From: an uncultured Desulfovibrionaceae bacterium
GTDB taxonomy: Bacteria > Desulfobacterota > Desulfovibrionia > Desulfovibrionales > Desulfovibrionaceae
NCBI GenBank assembly: GCA_947074125.1
Contig: CAMTOM010000142.1
Span: 1-5,020 of the forward strand
Length of the DNA stretch: 5,020 nt
Direction: 5' to 3'
This document shows positions 1 through 5,020 of this stretch, in pieces (position 1 is the stretch's first letter; every line of letters starts with the position of its first letter). The notes under the pieces are model-generated. The model had not been told where the DNA came from. It saw nothing but the letters and a program-made list of their open reading frames with translations, and ran no database searches. Made by a program: the position numbers and the translations under genes.

Positions 1-41
1 ATAACAATTTGTTTGTGCGGGTGAGGCGCGTAGTTTGGGGA

Positions 42-72
42 GCAGGCTGCATGCAGAATACATGCATCCTGC
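42..72. repeat. Inverted repeat downstream of the aldehyde dehydrogenase, possible transcript end
   Basis: The arms GCAGG and CCTGC, followed inward by TGCATG and CATGCA, form an 11-bp stem with one internal mismatch around a 7-base loop. The repeat lies about 54 bases past the dehydrogenase stop codon, where a transcript end would be expected. Neither strand has a U-tract after it (the minus strand continues TCCCC), so it does not meet the usual picture of an intrinsic terminator. It may be a weak or Rho-assisted stop, a 3'-protecting hairpin, or a protein-binding palindrome. The rest of 1-125 holds nothing I can assign. Confidence 0.4.
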
Positions 73-125
73 CGCCGTTAATGGTCAGATCTTCTGATTG
101 GTGAGAGATGAAGTATGCTGTAATG

Positions 126-1607
126 TTAATTGTAAAAACCTGAAGGGCTTTCTGCCATGTTGACGAGAATATTTTTCATTTGTGTGTAGTGGTCAAGAAT
201 CACTTTGTGTGTTTCCCGCCCAATGCCAGATGTTTTGTATCCTCCAAAAGGAGCGCCTTCTGGTATGGCATTGTAAGTATTGATCCAAACCCGTCCGGTT
301 TCAATGGCACGTGATACACGAATTGCCCTGTTAATATCTCGTGTCCACACGGCACCGCCCAGACCATAGTCGCTGTCATTGGCCATGCGGATAACATCTT
401 CTTCTGTTGTAAACTTGATAACGCATGCGACAGGGCCGAAAATTTCTTCACGGGCAACGCGCATGTCGTTTGTTACATTCGTCAGGAGTGTGGGGCGCAT
501 GAAGGAACCTTTTTCCATGCCATTATCTGTGAGGCGCATACCGCCGCAAGCAAGGGTTGCTCCTTCTTTTTGGCCTATGGTAACATATTCGAGAACCTTT
601 TTTACCTGACCTTCGTAGATAAGAGAGCCCATTTGGCTGTCTTTTTCCCAGGGCATCCCCACTTTTACGGCATTAAAGCGCTGTACTGCTTCTTGTATGA
701 AGGCATCGTATATTTCTTCCTGTACAAATACGCGAGAGCCTGCACAGCATACCTGCCCCTGATTAAACAGGATGCCGAGTTGCAAGCCATCCATTGCCAT
801 ATCCCACTTGCAATCTGCAAAAAAGATGTTTGCTGATTTTCCTCCGAGTTCCAATGTTGCCGGAATGAGTTTTTCGGCGGCTGCTTTTGCGACACAAAGT
901 CCTACTTCTGTGGAACCTGTGAAAGCCAGTTTGCGGAAGCCTCGATGATCCAGCATATACTGTCCAGATCTTGAACCTGCTCCGGTAATGAGGTTGCAAA
1001 CGCCTGCAGGGAGAACTTTTTCAATAAGGCGCATAAGCTCCAGTATACTTAATGATGTACTGCTTGAAGGTTTGATGACAGTGCAGCAACCGCTGGCCAG
1101 TACGGGAGCCAGCTTCCATGCTGCCATCAGAAATGGAAAATTCCAGGGAATGACCTGTCCAACAACGCCAATGGGTTCGCGCAAAACGAGACTCAGCATA
1201 TTGTCGGCAAGTATATTGGCACTTCCTTCTTCAGCCAGGATGGCACCTGCAAAATAACGGAAGTGCGCAGATGAGTAAGGAATATCAATGGCAAGGGTTT
1301 CCCGGATAGGCTTGCCATTATCAAGAGATTCTACAAGGGCGAGGTGTTCTTTATTGGCGTCAATAATATCTGCGATGCTGTTTAAGATAGCTGCACGTTC
1401 ACTAACACTCGTTTTTTTCCACTTCTCCCAGGCTTTCCAGGCCGAGCTGACCGCATAGTCGACATCCTCTTTAGAGGCATCCGCACAAACAGACAAAACC
1501 TCTCCATTTGCTGGACAGGTCGCCTTGAATGTTTTTCCGTCGGAAGCATCCTTCCATTTTCCGTCAATAAAAAGCTGGTAGCTGTTAAGAATTTCCGCTT
1601 GTCTCAT
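126..1607 (-). CDS. NAD(P)-dependent aldehyde dehydrogenase, AldB/ExaC-like
   Basis: This 493-residue protein has the normal length for the CoA-independent aldehyde dehydrogenase superfamily, which oxidises aldehydes to carboxylic acids with NAD(P)+ in the cytoplasm. Numbering from the chosen ATG, the motifs are complete: PWNFP near 154-158 with the oxyanion-hole Asn, the cofactor-binding Lys in IKPSSS near 179, FTGST near 229-233, the general-base Glu in LELGGKS near 253, and the nucleophilic Cys in GQVCCAGSR near 287, which has a second Cys beside it. The Glu of EEIFGP lies near 388 and PFGGYKTSG near 453-461. The LELGGKSANIFF stretch and the C-terminal DHYTQMKNILV resemble acetaldehyde dehydrogenases of the AldB/ExaC type. 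The exact substrate is inference; acetaldehyde or another short aldehyde is most likely. The ATG at 1607 is chosen over the in-frame ATG at 1625 because an AAGGAG sits 7 bases upstream of it. The gene is separated from the corrin gene by an RNA-like unit and a terminator. Confidence 0.95.
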   Translation of the reverse strand: MRQAEILNSYQLFIDGKWKDASDGKTFKATCPANGEVLSVCADASKEDVDYAVSSAWKAWEKWKKTSVSERAAILNSIADIIDANKEHLALVESLDNGKPIRETLAIDIPYSSAHFRYFAGAILAEEGSANILADNMLSLVLREPIGVVGQVIPWNFPFLMAAWKLAPVLASGCCTVIKPSSSTSLSILELMRLIEKVLPAGVCNLITGAGSRSGQYMLDHRGFRKLAFTGSTEVGLCVAKAAAEKLIPATLELGGKSANIFFADCKWDMAMDGLQLGILFNQGQVCCAGSRVFVQEEIYDAFIQEAVQRFNAVKVGMPWEKDSQMGSLIYEGQVKKVLEYVTIGQKEGATLACGGMRLTDNGMEKGSFMRPTLLTNVTNDMRVAREEIFGPVACVIKFTTEEDVIRMANDSDYGLGGAVWTRDINRAIRVSRAIETGRVWINTYNAIPEGAPFGGYKTSGIGRETHKVILDHYTQMKNILVNMAESPSGFYN

Positions 1608-1614
1608 GATACGG

Positions 1615-1620
1615 CTCCTT
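1615..1620 (-). promoter_or_regulatory. Ribosome binding site fixing the dehydrogenase start
   Basis: AAGGAG on the minus strand ends 7 bases before the ATG at 1607. The ATG at 1625 lies upstream of this site, so the Shine-Dalgarno sequence decides the start in favour of 1607 (protein beginning MRQAEIL). Confidence 0.85.
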
Positions 1621-1634
1621 CGCATAACAATGCG
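1621..1634. repeat. Small perfect inverted repeat touching the ribosome binding site
   Basis: CGCAT and ATGCG flank a 4-base loop. On the minus strand this 5-bp hairpin ends exactly where the AAGGAG of the dehydrogenase begins. It could modestly affect ribosome access or serve as a short protein-binding palindrome, but a repeat this short can arise by chance. Confidence 0.3.
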
Positions 1635-1702
1635 TAAAAAATGAAAGATCCAGCCTCAAGTCCATACTGACGGTAAATCTACAATTCGTGTTCAATCTCC
1701 CC

Positions 1703-1717
1703 AAAAAAGAGAAAAGC
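1703..1717. repeat. 15-bp direct repeat, copy 1 (in terminator tail)
   Basis: The plus-strand sequence AAAAAAGAGAAAAGC occurs here, covering the terminator U-tract and the base of its stem, and again at 2056-2070. The two copies bracket the promoter, RNA and terminator unit. The sequence is A-rich, so chance similarity is possible. Confidence 0.6.
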
Positions 1718-1747
1718 GCATTTTCGTCTGATAATACGAAAACGCGC
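1703..1747 (-). terminator. Rho-independent terminator ahead of the dehydrogenase
   Basis: On the minus strand a 12-bp stem pairs 1747-1736 (GCGCGTTTTCGT) with 1727-1716 (ACGAAAATGCGC), including one G-U pair, around an 8-base loop. TTTTCTCTTTTTT follows directly at 1715-1703. The stem base is GC-rich and the U-tract falls only on this strand, so the terminator acts on leftward transcription. It lies about 280 bases below the promoter at 1994-2023 and about 95 bases above the dehydrogenase ATG. It therefore either ends a free-standing small RNA or works as an attenuator in a leader of the dehydrogenase. Confidence 0.85.
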
Positions 1748-1752
1748 AAGAC

Positions 1753-1767
1753 CCCGTATATTACGGG
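1753..1767. repeat. Perfect 15-base palindrome matching the promoter -10 region
   Basis: CCCGTA-TAT-TACGGG is a perfect 6-bp inverted repeat with a 3-base centre. Twelve bases of it (1755-1766) are the exact reverse complement of 1990-2001, which covers the -10 box of the upstream promoter and is itself nearly palindromic. In RNA this forms a hairpin just before the terminator. In DNA the two copies, about 235 bases apart, look like a possible operator pair. Confidence 0.5.
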
Positions 1768-1993
1768 TTGCAAGCTCACTATGAGGCACAACAAAAAGCA
1801 CTACAGCATAAAAGACACAAGAATGTGTCTTGAAAAGCCTGTAATGTATGCCTCAAAAGCGTAACAGCGTTTTCTTTCCATGCCAAAGGCACTATAGGGA
1901 GGCGAACCCGTTTCCCGATTCACCCTGTGAGCATAAGCTCAGGTCCGAACAGCATAGCAATAGCCGTAGCCAGACGGACTCGAAAACAACCGT

Positions 1994-2023
1994 AATATAC
2001 GCGATAATAGAATATTGTGTCAA
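1994..2023 (-). promoter_or_regulatory. Sigma70-type promoter for the intergenic RNA
   Basis: On the minus strand a perfect -35 TTGACA (2023-2018) is followed after 18 bases by TATATT (1999-1994). The DNA just upstream is rich in T and A tracts, as in an UP-like element. The expected transcription start is near 1987. The nearest downstream protein gene on this strand is the aldehyde dehydrogenase, about 380 bases away and beyond a terminator. The near-palindrome at 1990-2001 overlaps the -10 box, so a repressor binding there would block transcription. Confidence 0.75.
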
Positions 2024-2055
2024 ATAAAAAGGAGGGAATTGTAAAAAATATCGGA

Positions 2056-2070
2056 AAAAAAGAGAAAAGC
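2056..2070. repeat. 15-bp direct repeat, copy 2
   Basis: This is identical on the plus strand to 1703-1717. On the minus strand it gives a U-rich tract after AACAGGC, about 90 bases past the stop of the corrin gene, but I see no stable stem before it. It is therefore not called as a terminator. No clear intrinsic terminator for the corrin operon is visible in 2024-2162, which otherwise holds only A+T-rich sequence. Confidence 0.55.
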
Positions 2071-2162
2071 CTGTTATCGTCGCTATTGTAAAATCTTATT
2101 GCTGACGTACTTCAGAAAAGGTGTTTTCATATAGGAACGTGAAAAAGATCATATATCATGCA

Positions 2163-3911
2163 CTATGCGTCGAGAATATCATGTTCATCAGCTTTAGTGG
2201 CTGCCACTAAAAAAATGGGATTGAATGCCGCAAGGCGAATGTCGCCTGCAAGTGGCTTTCCTTCTGCAGCCTGTATGCTTACGAGTTCTGTTTCCCATCT
2301 CATTTTTTCGAAAAAGCGGAGTGCATGTTGCAGTGTACCAAGGAGAACAGAACTTATAACCACACGCCCACCAATAGGAAGACGATGAGCGACATGACCC
2401 AGAATCGCTCCGGCTTCTGCGCTATTGAGACCACCGCCGATGAAAACACGATCAGGGTCAGGAAGCTCAGGAAGGCAGTCTGGCGCTGTTCCCAGATGTA
2501 TTTCAAGCGTTGCCGCACCAAAGCGACGGCGTTTTTCCTGTATGCCAAAGGCTCTGCCTGTAGAACATTCAATGGCAATAACAGCCCCCTCATACGCGAG
2601 AGCCGTTGCCTCAAGAGAAACTGCCCCAGAGCCTGCCCCAATATCCCAAACGCAATGGTGGGGGGCAATTTGTAATAATGACAGCGCGGCTGCGCGAACA
2701 GGTTTTGTGGTAATAAGACCATTCTCAGGCGAAAGATCTTTGTCAGAAATGCACATGAGTGGGCGTCGTGCTGCCTGCGAGGGCAGTAAAATAAGTGTGG
2801 AGGCATTGGAAAAGCCCGTATTGGCTGTTTCGGCAAGCGTGAGGGCATACGTTTTTTCTTCTGGAGTTCCCATATGCTCAAAAACATGCACGTGGAACCA
2901 GTCAACACCACGATCCAGCAAATGTCGGGCAATAATATCAGGAGTGGTGGTGGCATCTGTGAGAATGCAGATGGGGCGGTCTTTAGTGACGGCAACATTA
3001 AGAGGATGCACATCTTCCCTGCCATGCAAAGAAAGACAGATGACATTGTGCCATGGGAGGGCAAGGCGGCTGCAGGCTTCCTGAAGAGAGCTGATGCCAG
3101 GAAATATCTGGACGCTGGAAGCCCCAAAAAGGCGTATCAGTGTGCTACCGATACCATAAAAAAGTGGATCTCCATCAGCGAGTACGACAATGCGCTGACC
3201 AGCAGAATGGGCTTTTTGGAGATGCTGCAAGGCCTGCTTGAGTGGGCTGCTCAAGGGAATTCGCTCCGCAGCCTCATTGGGAAAGAGATCAAGCAAGCGC
3301 TGCCCTCCAGCAAGAATGTCTGCTTTCGCAATGGCATCCTGATAGCAGGGAGGGAGCTGGGAAAGAGATAGCGGAGGCGCGCTGCCAAGCCCCACAACCG
3401 TCACAGGAGAACGCGCACCACAAGGTTCAAAAACAAAGAGTGAGCCAAGAATATCTGCCATGGGAGGCCAGTGGTCTGATGTGTTCTCTTTTTCTTGCCC
3501 AGAGCTTGTTGCATGGAGTTCTGGCATTTGGGAAGATTCTTCAGGATGGGAAGGATAATTCTTGTAGGTTTCTTCTGCTTCCTGAGCGTCTTCTGGGGGC
3601 ATGGAGGCGGTTGGGGCAGCGTCATTATGGGACGGATACTCATCTGTGGGGACAGGTGGCTCAGGAGATTCGAAAGCAGGTGTTTCACGGGTGGGAGATT
3701 CCTGTTGCAAGGCATCCGGCGTAGATAGTTCTTGGGGGGAGATATATGGCGATGTTTTCCCTCCGTGGCATTGTTGGTTGCCTGCAAGCAAAGACTGTTT
3801 TTGAGGGATGGGAGCGCCCAGAAGATCCTGAGCCTCCTGCTCCAGTAATGAGGGACTTTCCTTTGTTGTGAGAGGAAGCGGGATGCCCCGTGGCGGCAGA
3901 TATGATTTCAT
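2163..3911 (-). CDS. cbiET: CbiE-CbiT fusion, precorrin-6Y/cobalt-precorrin C5,15-methyltransferase (decarboxylating), with long N-terminal extension
   Basis: This cytoplasmic enzyme of corrin-ring (vitamin B12) synthesis uses S-adenosylmethionine. The CbiE half methylates C5; the CbiT half methylates C15 and decarboxylates the C12 acetate. Numbered from the ATG at 3911 (582 residues), the CbiE domain starts at VTVVGLGSAPP (170-180) and continues with GGQRLLDLFP, the SAM-site DGDPLFYGIG (246-255), FPGISSLQEA and LSLHGR. The CbiT domain starts near GLITTKPVRA (398-407), followed by the SAM-binding WDIGAGSGAVSLEA (422-435), an acidic Glu ending the second strand, and VFIGGG (489-494). Residues 1-169 are low-complexity, rich in Pro, Ser, Glu and Gln, and absent from ordinary CobL/CbiET proteins of roughly 400 residues. 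The ATG overlaps the upstream stop as ATGA; an in-frame GTG at 3950 is possible but has no visible Shine-Dalgarno sequence. The gene stops at TAG 2163-2165. Confidence 0.93.
   Translation of the reverse strand: MKSYLPPRGIPLPLTTKESPSLLEQEAQDLLGAPIPQKQSLLAGNQQCHGGKTSPYISPQELSTPDALQQESPTRETPAFESPEPPVPTDEYPSHNDAAPTASMPPEDAQEAEETYKNYPSHPEESSQMPELHATSSGQEKENTSDHWPPMADILGSLFVFEPCGARSPVTVVGLGSAPPLSLSQLPPCYQDAIAKADILAGGQRLLDLFPNEAAERIPLSSPLKQALQHLQKAHSAGQRIVVLADGDPLFYGIGSTLIRLFGASSVQIFPGISSLQEACSRLALPWHNVICLSLHGREDVHPLNVAVTKDRPICILTDATTTPDIIARHLLDRGVDWFHVHVFEHMGTPEEKTYALTLAETANTGFSNASTLILLPSQAARRPLMCISDKDLSPENGLITTKPVRAAALSLLQIAPHHCVWDIGAGSGAVSLEATALAYEGAVIAIECSTGRAFGIQEKRRRFGAATLEIHLGTAPDCLPELPDPDRVFIGGGLNSAEAGAILGHVAHRLPIGGRVVISSVLLGTLQHALRFFEKMRWETELVSIQAAEGKPLAGDIRLAAFNPIFLVAATKADEHDILDA
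3404..3911 (-). other. Disordered N-terminal extension of the CbiET protein
   Basis: About 169 codons precede the first beta-strand motif of the CbiE domain. The encoded segment is dominated by Pro, Ser, Glu, Gln and Thr, with stretches such as PEPPVPTDEYPSH, and has no membrane segment or recognisable fold. An internal ATG at 3461 would give a protein of more normal length, but CCTCCC rather than a Shine-Dalgarno sequence precedes it. The frame is open throughout, so the extension is probably translated. Its role is unknown; tethering or protein interaction is inference. Confidence 0.6.
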
Positions 3912-5020
3912 GGCGTGGGAGTGCCCTGGTTCTTTTGTGGTGACAGGCACAGGTAAAGCATTGTTTTTAAATAGCTTTCATGTCTGTCGAGATAGAAAGA
4001 AAGAGCTTTTGAGAAATTGCGGCCTGTCAGACCATTCACAAAAAGCTGGCTGATTTCACGTTCTCTGGTAAGCACAAGCTGTGAGCGGGCAAGAACAATG
4101 CGTTCTTCTGCGGGCATTTCGCGAATAATACGGCGCAGTGCGTCTTGTGCGCGTGGTTGATAAAGCCAGAAGTACATGATGTCCAGTGCATTGATAATAA
4201 GTTCCCTGTCCAGAGTGCTGCCGGAAGCTTGTAATTCTTTGAGGAGCAGACCTGGACGGGCAAGTATTTCCAGTGCGTCACGTTCAGGAAAGAGAAGCTC
4301 AAGGCGGCTGTAGGTATCAAAGACCTGCTGGAGCTTTGTGCGAAAGTCCCAGCGGCGCATACGACGGTTGTTTTGTCTGTCGGCAAAACCTTCAATCCAT
4401 GCGGCGACAGTATCGGAAGCCATCTTTGTGACAATGGCTGCTCCAGGTGCGAGTAGTGCCACAGGATCTGATACACCGAAAAATAATAGCAGGGCAACCA
4501 GACAGCTATTATAGAGTATGGAAACAGGAATGGCCAGAATACTGCGGAAAAAATTGCCCACGGCGGCACTTCCGGGCAAGCCACGATAAATATTATGCCC
4601 GCTGATATAGCAGCCATTTGCCAATGAAATGACCGTATAGACAATGGCACTGTGATTGGCAATGGTAATGCCTAAAAGATGATCCAAAAGAAAATAGCGT
4701 ATACCAAGCTCCAGCAAAAGCACAGAAAAGCCCGTATACATGAGAGAATCACATAAGCGCGGCCAGCTTATGAGCTGTTCCCAGCGCAAGAGTGTCGTTC
4801 CCCGAACACCTTTCCCCGCAACAACAGACTGTACAATATTGCGCATTCCTGTGATGAAAAACCAGATAAGAGGGCCAAACCAGGCCAGAAACCACCACGA
4901 CTGTGTGTAATGAAATGTACATACCGCAGGAATAAATCCTATGAGTACTTTCAACCAGTTGAGAAGGTAGGAGTTCATGTAAAAAAAAGCATGTCGTGTC
5001 TTTGATTTTTCCTTCACTCT
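3908..5020 (-). CDS. Polytopic inner-membrane protein of unknown function, probably 5'-partial
   Basis: I do not recognise this family. The frame is open to the window edge, and the only in-frame starts near it are GTG at 5017 and ATG at 4978. The ATG has no Shine-Dalgarno sequence before it, so the true start may lie outside. Counting from 5017 (369 residues), hydrophobic segments appear near 19-36, 41-57, 92-115, 122-140 and 156-182, with a less certain one near 184-198. The loops contain conserved-looking GHNIYRGLPGSAAVGNFFRS (140-159). From about 205 the protein is soluble, helical and charged (EGFADRQNNRRMRRWDFRTK, then LFPERDALEIL and MPAEERIVLARSQLVLTRERE). This suggests a membrane anchor with a cytoplasmic C-terminal domain. 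The stop codon overlaps the corrin gene start as ATGA, implying cotranscription and translational coupling. A role in cobalt or corrinoid physiology is only a guess from position. Confidence 0.75.
   Translation of the reverse strand, partial: RVKEKSKTRHAFFYMNSYLLNWLKVLIGFIPAVCTFHYTQSWWFLAWFGPLIWFFITGMRNIVQSVVAGKGVRGTTLLRWEQLISWPRLCDSLMYTGFSVLLLELGIRYFLLDHLLGITIANHSAIVYTVISLANGCYISGHNIYRGLPGSAAVGNFFRSILAIPVSILYNSCLVALLLFFGVSDPVALLAPGAAIVTKMASDTVAAWIEGFADRQNNRRMRRWDFRTKLQQVFDTYSRLELLFPERDALEILARPGLLLKELQASGSTLDRELIINALDIMYFWLYQPRAQDALRRIIREMPAEERIVLARSQLVLTREREISQLFVNGLTGRNFSKALSFYLDRHESYLKTMLYLCLSPQKNQGTPTP

Larger units (their letters stand above)
1703..1987 (-). ncRNA. Candidate structured RNA or regulatory leader, unknown family
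   Basis: This is the predicted product of the promoter at 1994-2023, ending in the terminator at 1747-1703, about 285 nt long with a likely G start near 1987. No credible protein is encoded. Hairpins visible on the minus strand, in order, are: GUCCG/CGGAC (1979-1975 with 1947-1943) enclosing ACGGC/GCUGU (1967-1963 with 1953-1949); GAGC-UUAU-GCUC (1940-1929); GGGA/UCCC with inner GG/CC (1916-1897); GUGCC/GGCAU (1892-1880); an 8-bp AAGACACA/UGUGUCUU (1831-1812); CCCGUA/UACGGG (1767-1753); and the terminator. GAGGCA at 1854-1849 can also pair with UGCCUC at 1788-1783, closing a domain around the 8-bp hairpin. I found no B12 box, SRP GGAA-loop core, RNase P or tmRNA signatures. Promoter and terminator are what I see; a stable small RNA versus an attenuating 5' leader of the dehydrogenase is inference. 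Confidence 0.6.

Noticed and set aside
1608..1625. Dehydrogenase start at the ATG at 1625
   Set aside because: The good Shine-Dalgarno sequence at 1620-1615 lies downstream of that ATG and serves the ATG at 1607.
1812..1950. 6S RNA on the plus strand
   Set aside because: ACACAAGAATGTGT and GTGAGCATAAGCTCAGGTCCG recall enterobacterial 6S motifs in the same order, but their spacing is far too large, and no plus-strand promoter or terminator is visible. The strong signals are on the minus strand.
1703..1987. tmRNA, RNase P RNA or SRP RNA
   Set aside because: No CCA-ending acceptor or tag reading frame, no GAGGAAAGUC-type RNase P core, and the AGGTCCG seen lacks the following GGAAGGAAGCAG of SRP RNA.
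1703..2001. Cobalamin riboswitch, suggested by the neighbouring B12 gene
   Set aside because: No B12 box (CCAGGAGACCTGCC-like) and no properly ordered GGGAA...GGTG...CCCGC core on either strand. The corrin gene is also upstream of this segment, not downstream.
2100..2165. Intrinsic terminator for the corrin gene
   Set aside because: Only a weak TTTTCA/TGAAAA pairing exists just past the stop, with no GC-rich stem followed by a U-tract.
2425..3084. Plus-strand open frame of 219 codons opposite the corrin gene
   Set aside because: Arg/Ser/Ala-rich composition with no recognisable motif. It lies wholly antisense to a well-supported enzyme gene, so it is a shadow of the minus-strand gene.
3912..3950. 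GTG start at 3950 for the corrin gene
   Set aside because: No Shine-Dalgarno sequence precedes it, while the ATG at 3911 makes the typical ATGA overlap with the upstream stop. The choice is not certain.

Overview
The window looks like bacterial chromosome of moderate GC content (roughly half G+C by eye). All recognisable genes lie on the minus strand, so the window reads from right to left. A fused CbiE-CbiT corrin methyltransferase next to a polytopic membrane protein, plus an NAD-type aldehyde dehydrogenase, would fit an anaerobe such as a Desulfovibrio relative. That placement is a guess from gene style, not from a marker gene. No mobile element, tRNA, rRNA or CRISPR array is visible.

Layout in transcription order: (1) 5020-3908, a membrane protein of unknown function, open to the right edge and probably cut there. 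(2) 3911-2163, a CbiE-CbiT fusion (precorrin-6Y C5,15-methyltransferase type) that starts inside the stop of gene 1 through an ATGA overlap, so the two are very likely cotranscribed and translationally coupled. It carries an unusual N-terminal extension of about 169 residues rich in Pro, Ser and Glu. (3) 2162-1608, a 555-base gap without a protein gene but not empty. It holds a good sigma70-type promoter (TTGACA, 18 bases, TATATT), about 285 bases able to form many hairpins, and a strong intrinsic terminator, all on the minus strand. (4) 1607-126, an aldehyde dehydrogenase with a good ribosome binding site and all catalytic motifs. (5) 125-1, a short tail with a GC-containing inverted repeat.

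The most interesting part is the gap. Promoter, structured RNA and terminator form a complete transcription unit directly upstream of the aldehyde dehydrogenase and in the same direction. It could be a free-standing small RNA of about 285 nt, or a long leader controlling dehydrogenase expression by termination. I could not match it to a known RNA family: the cobalamin riboswitch, 6S, SRP, tmRNA and RNase P signatures were all looked for and not found convincingly. A near-palindrome covering the promoter's -10 element recurs within the RNA as a perfect inverted repeat, which could instead mark a repressor-binding pair.
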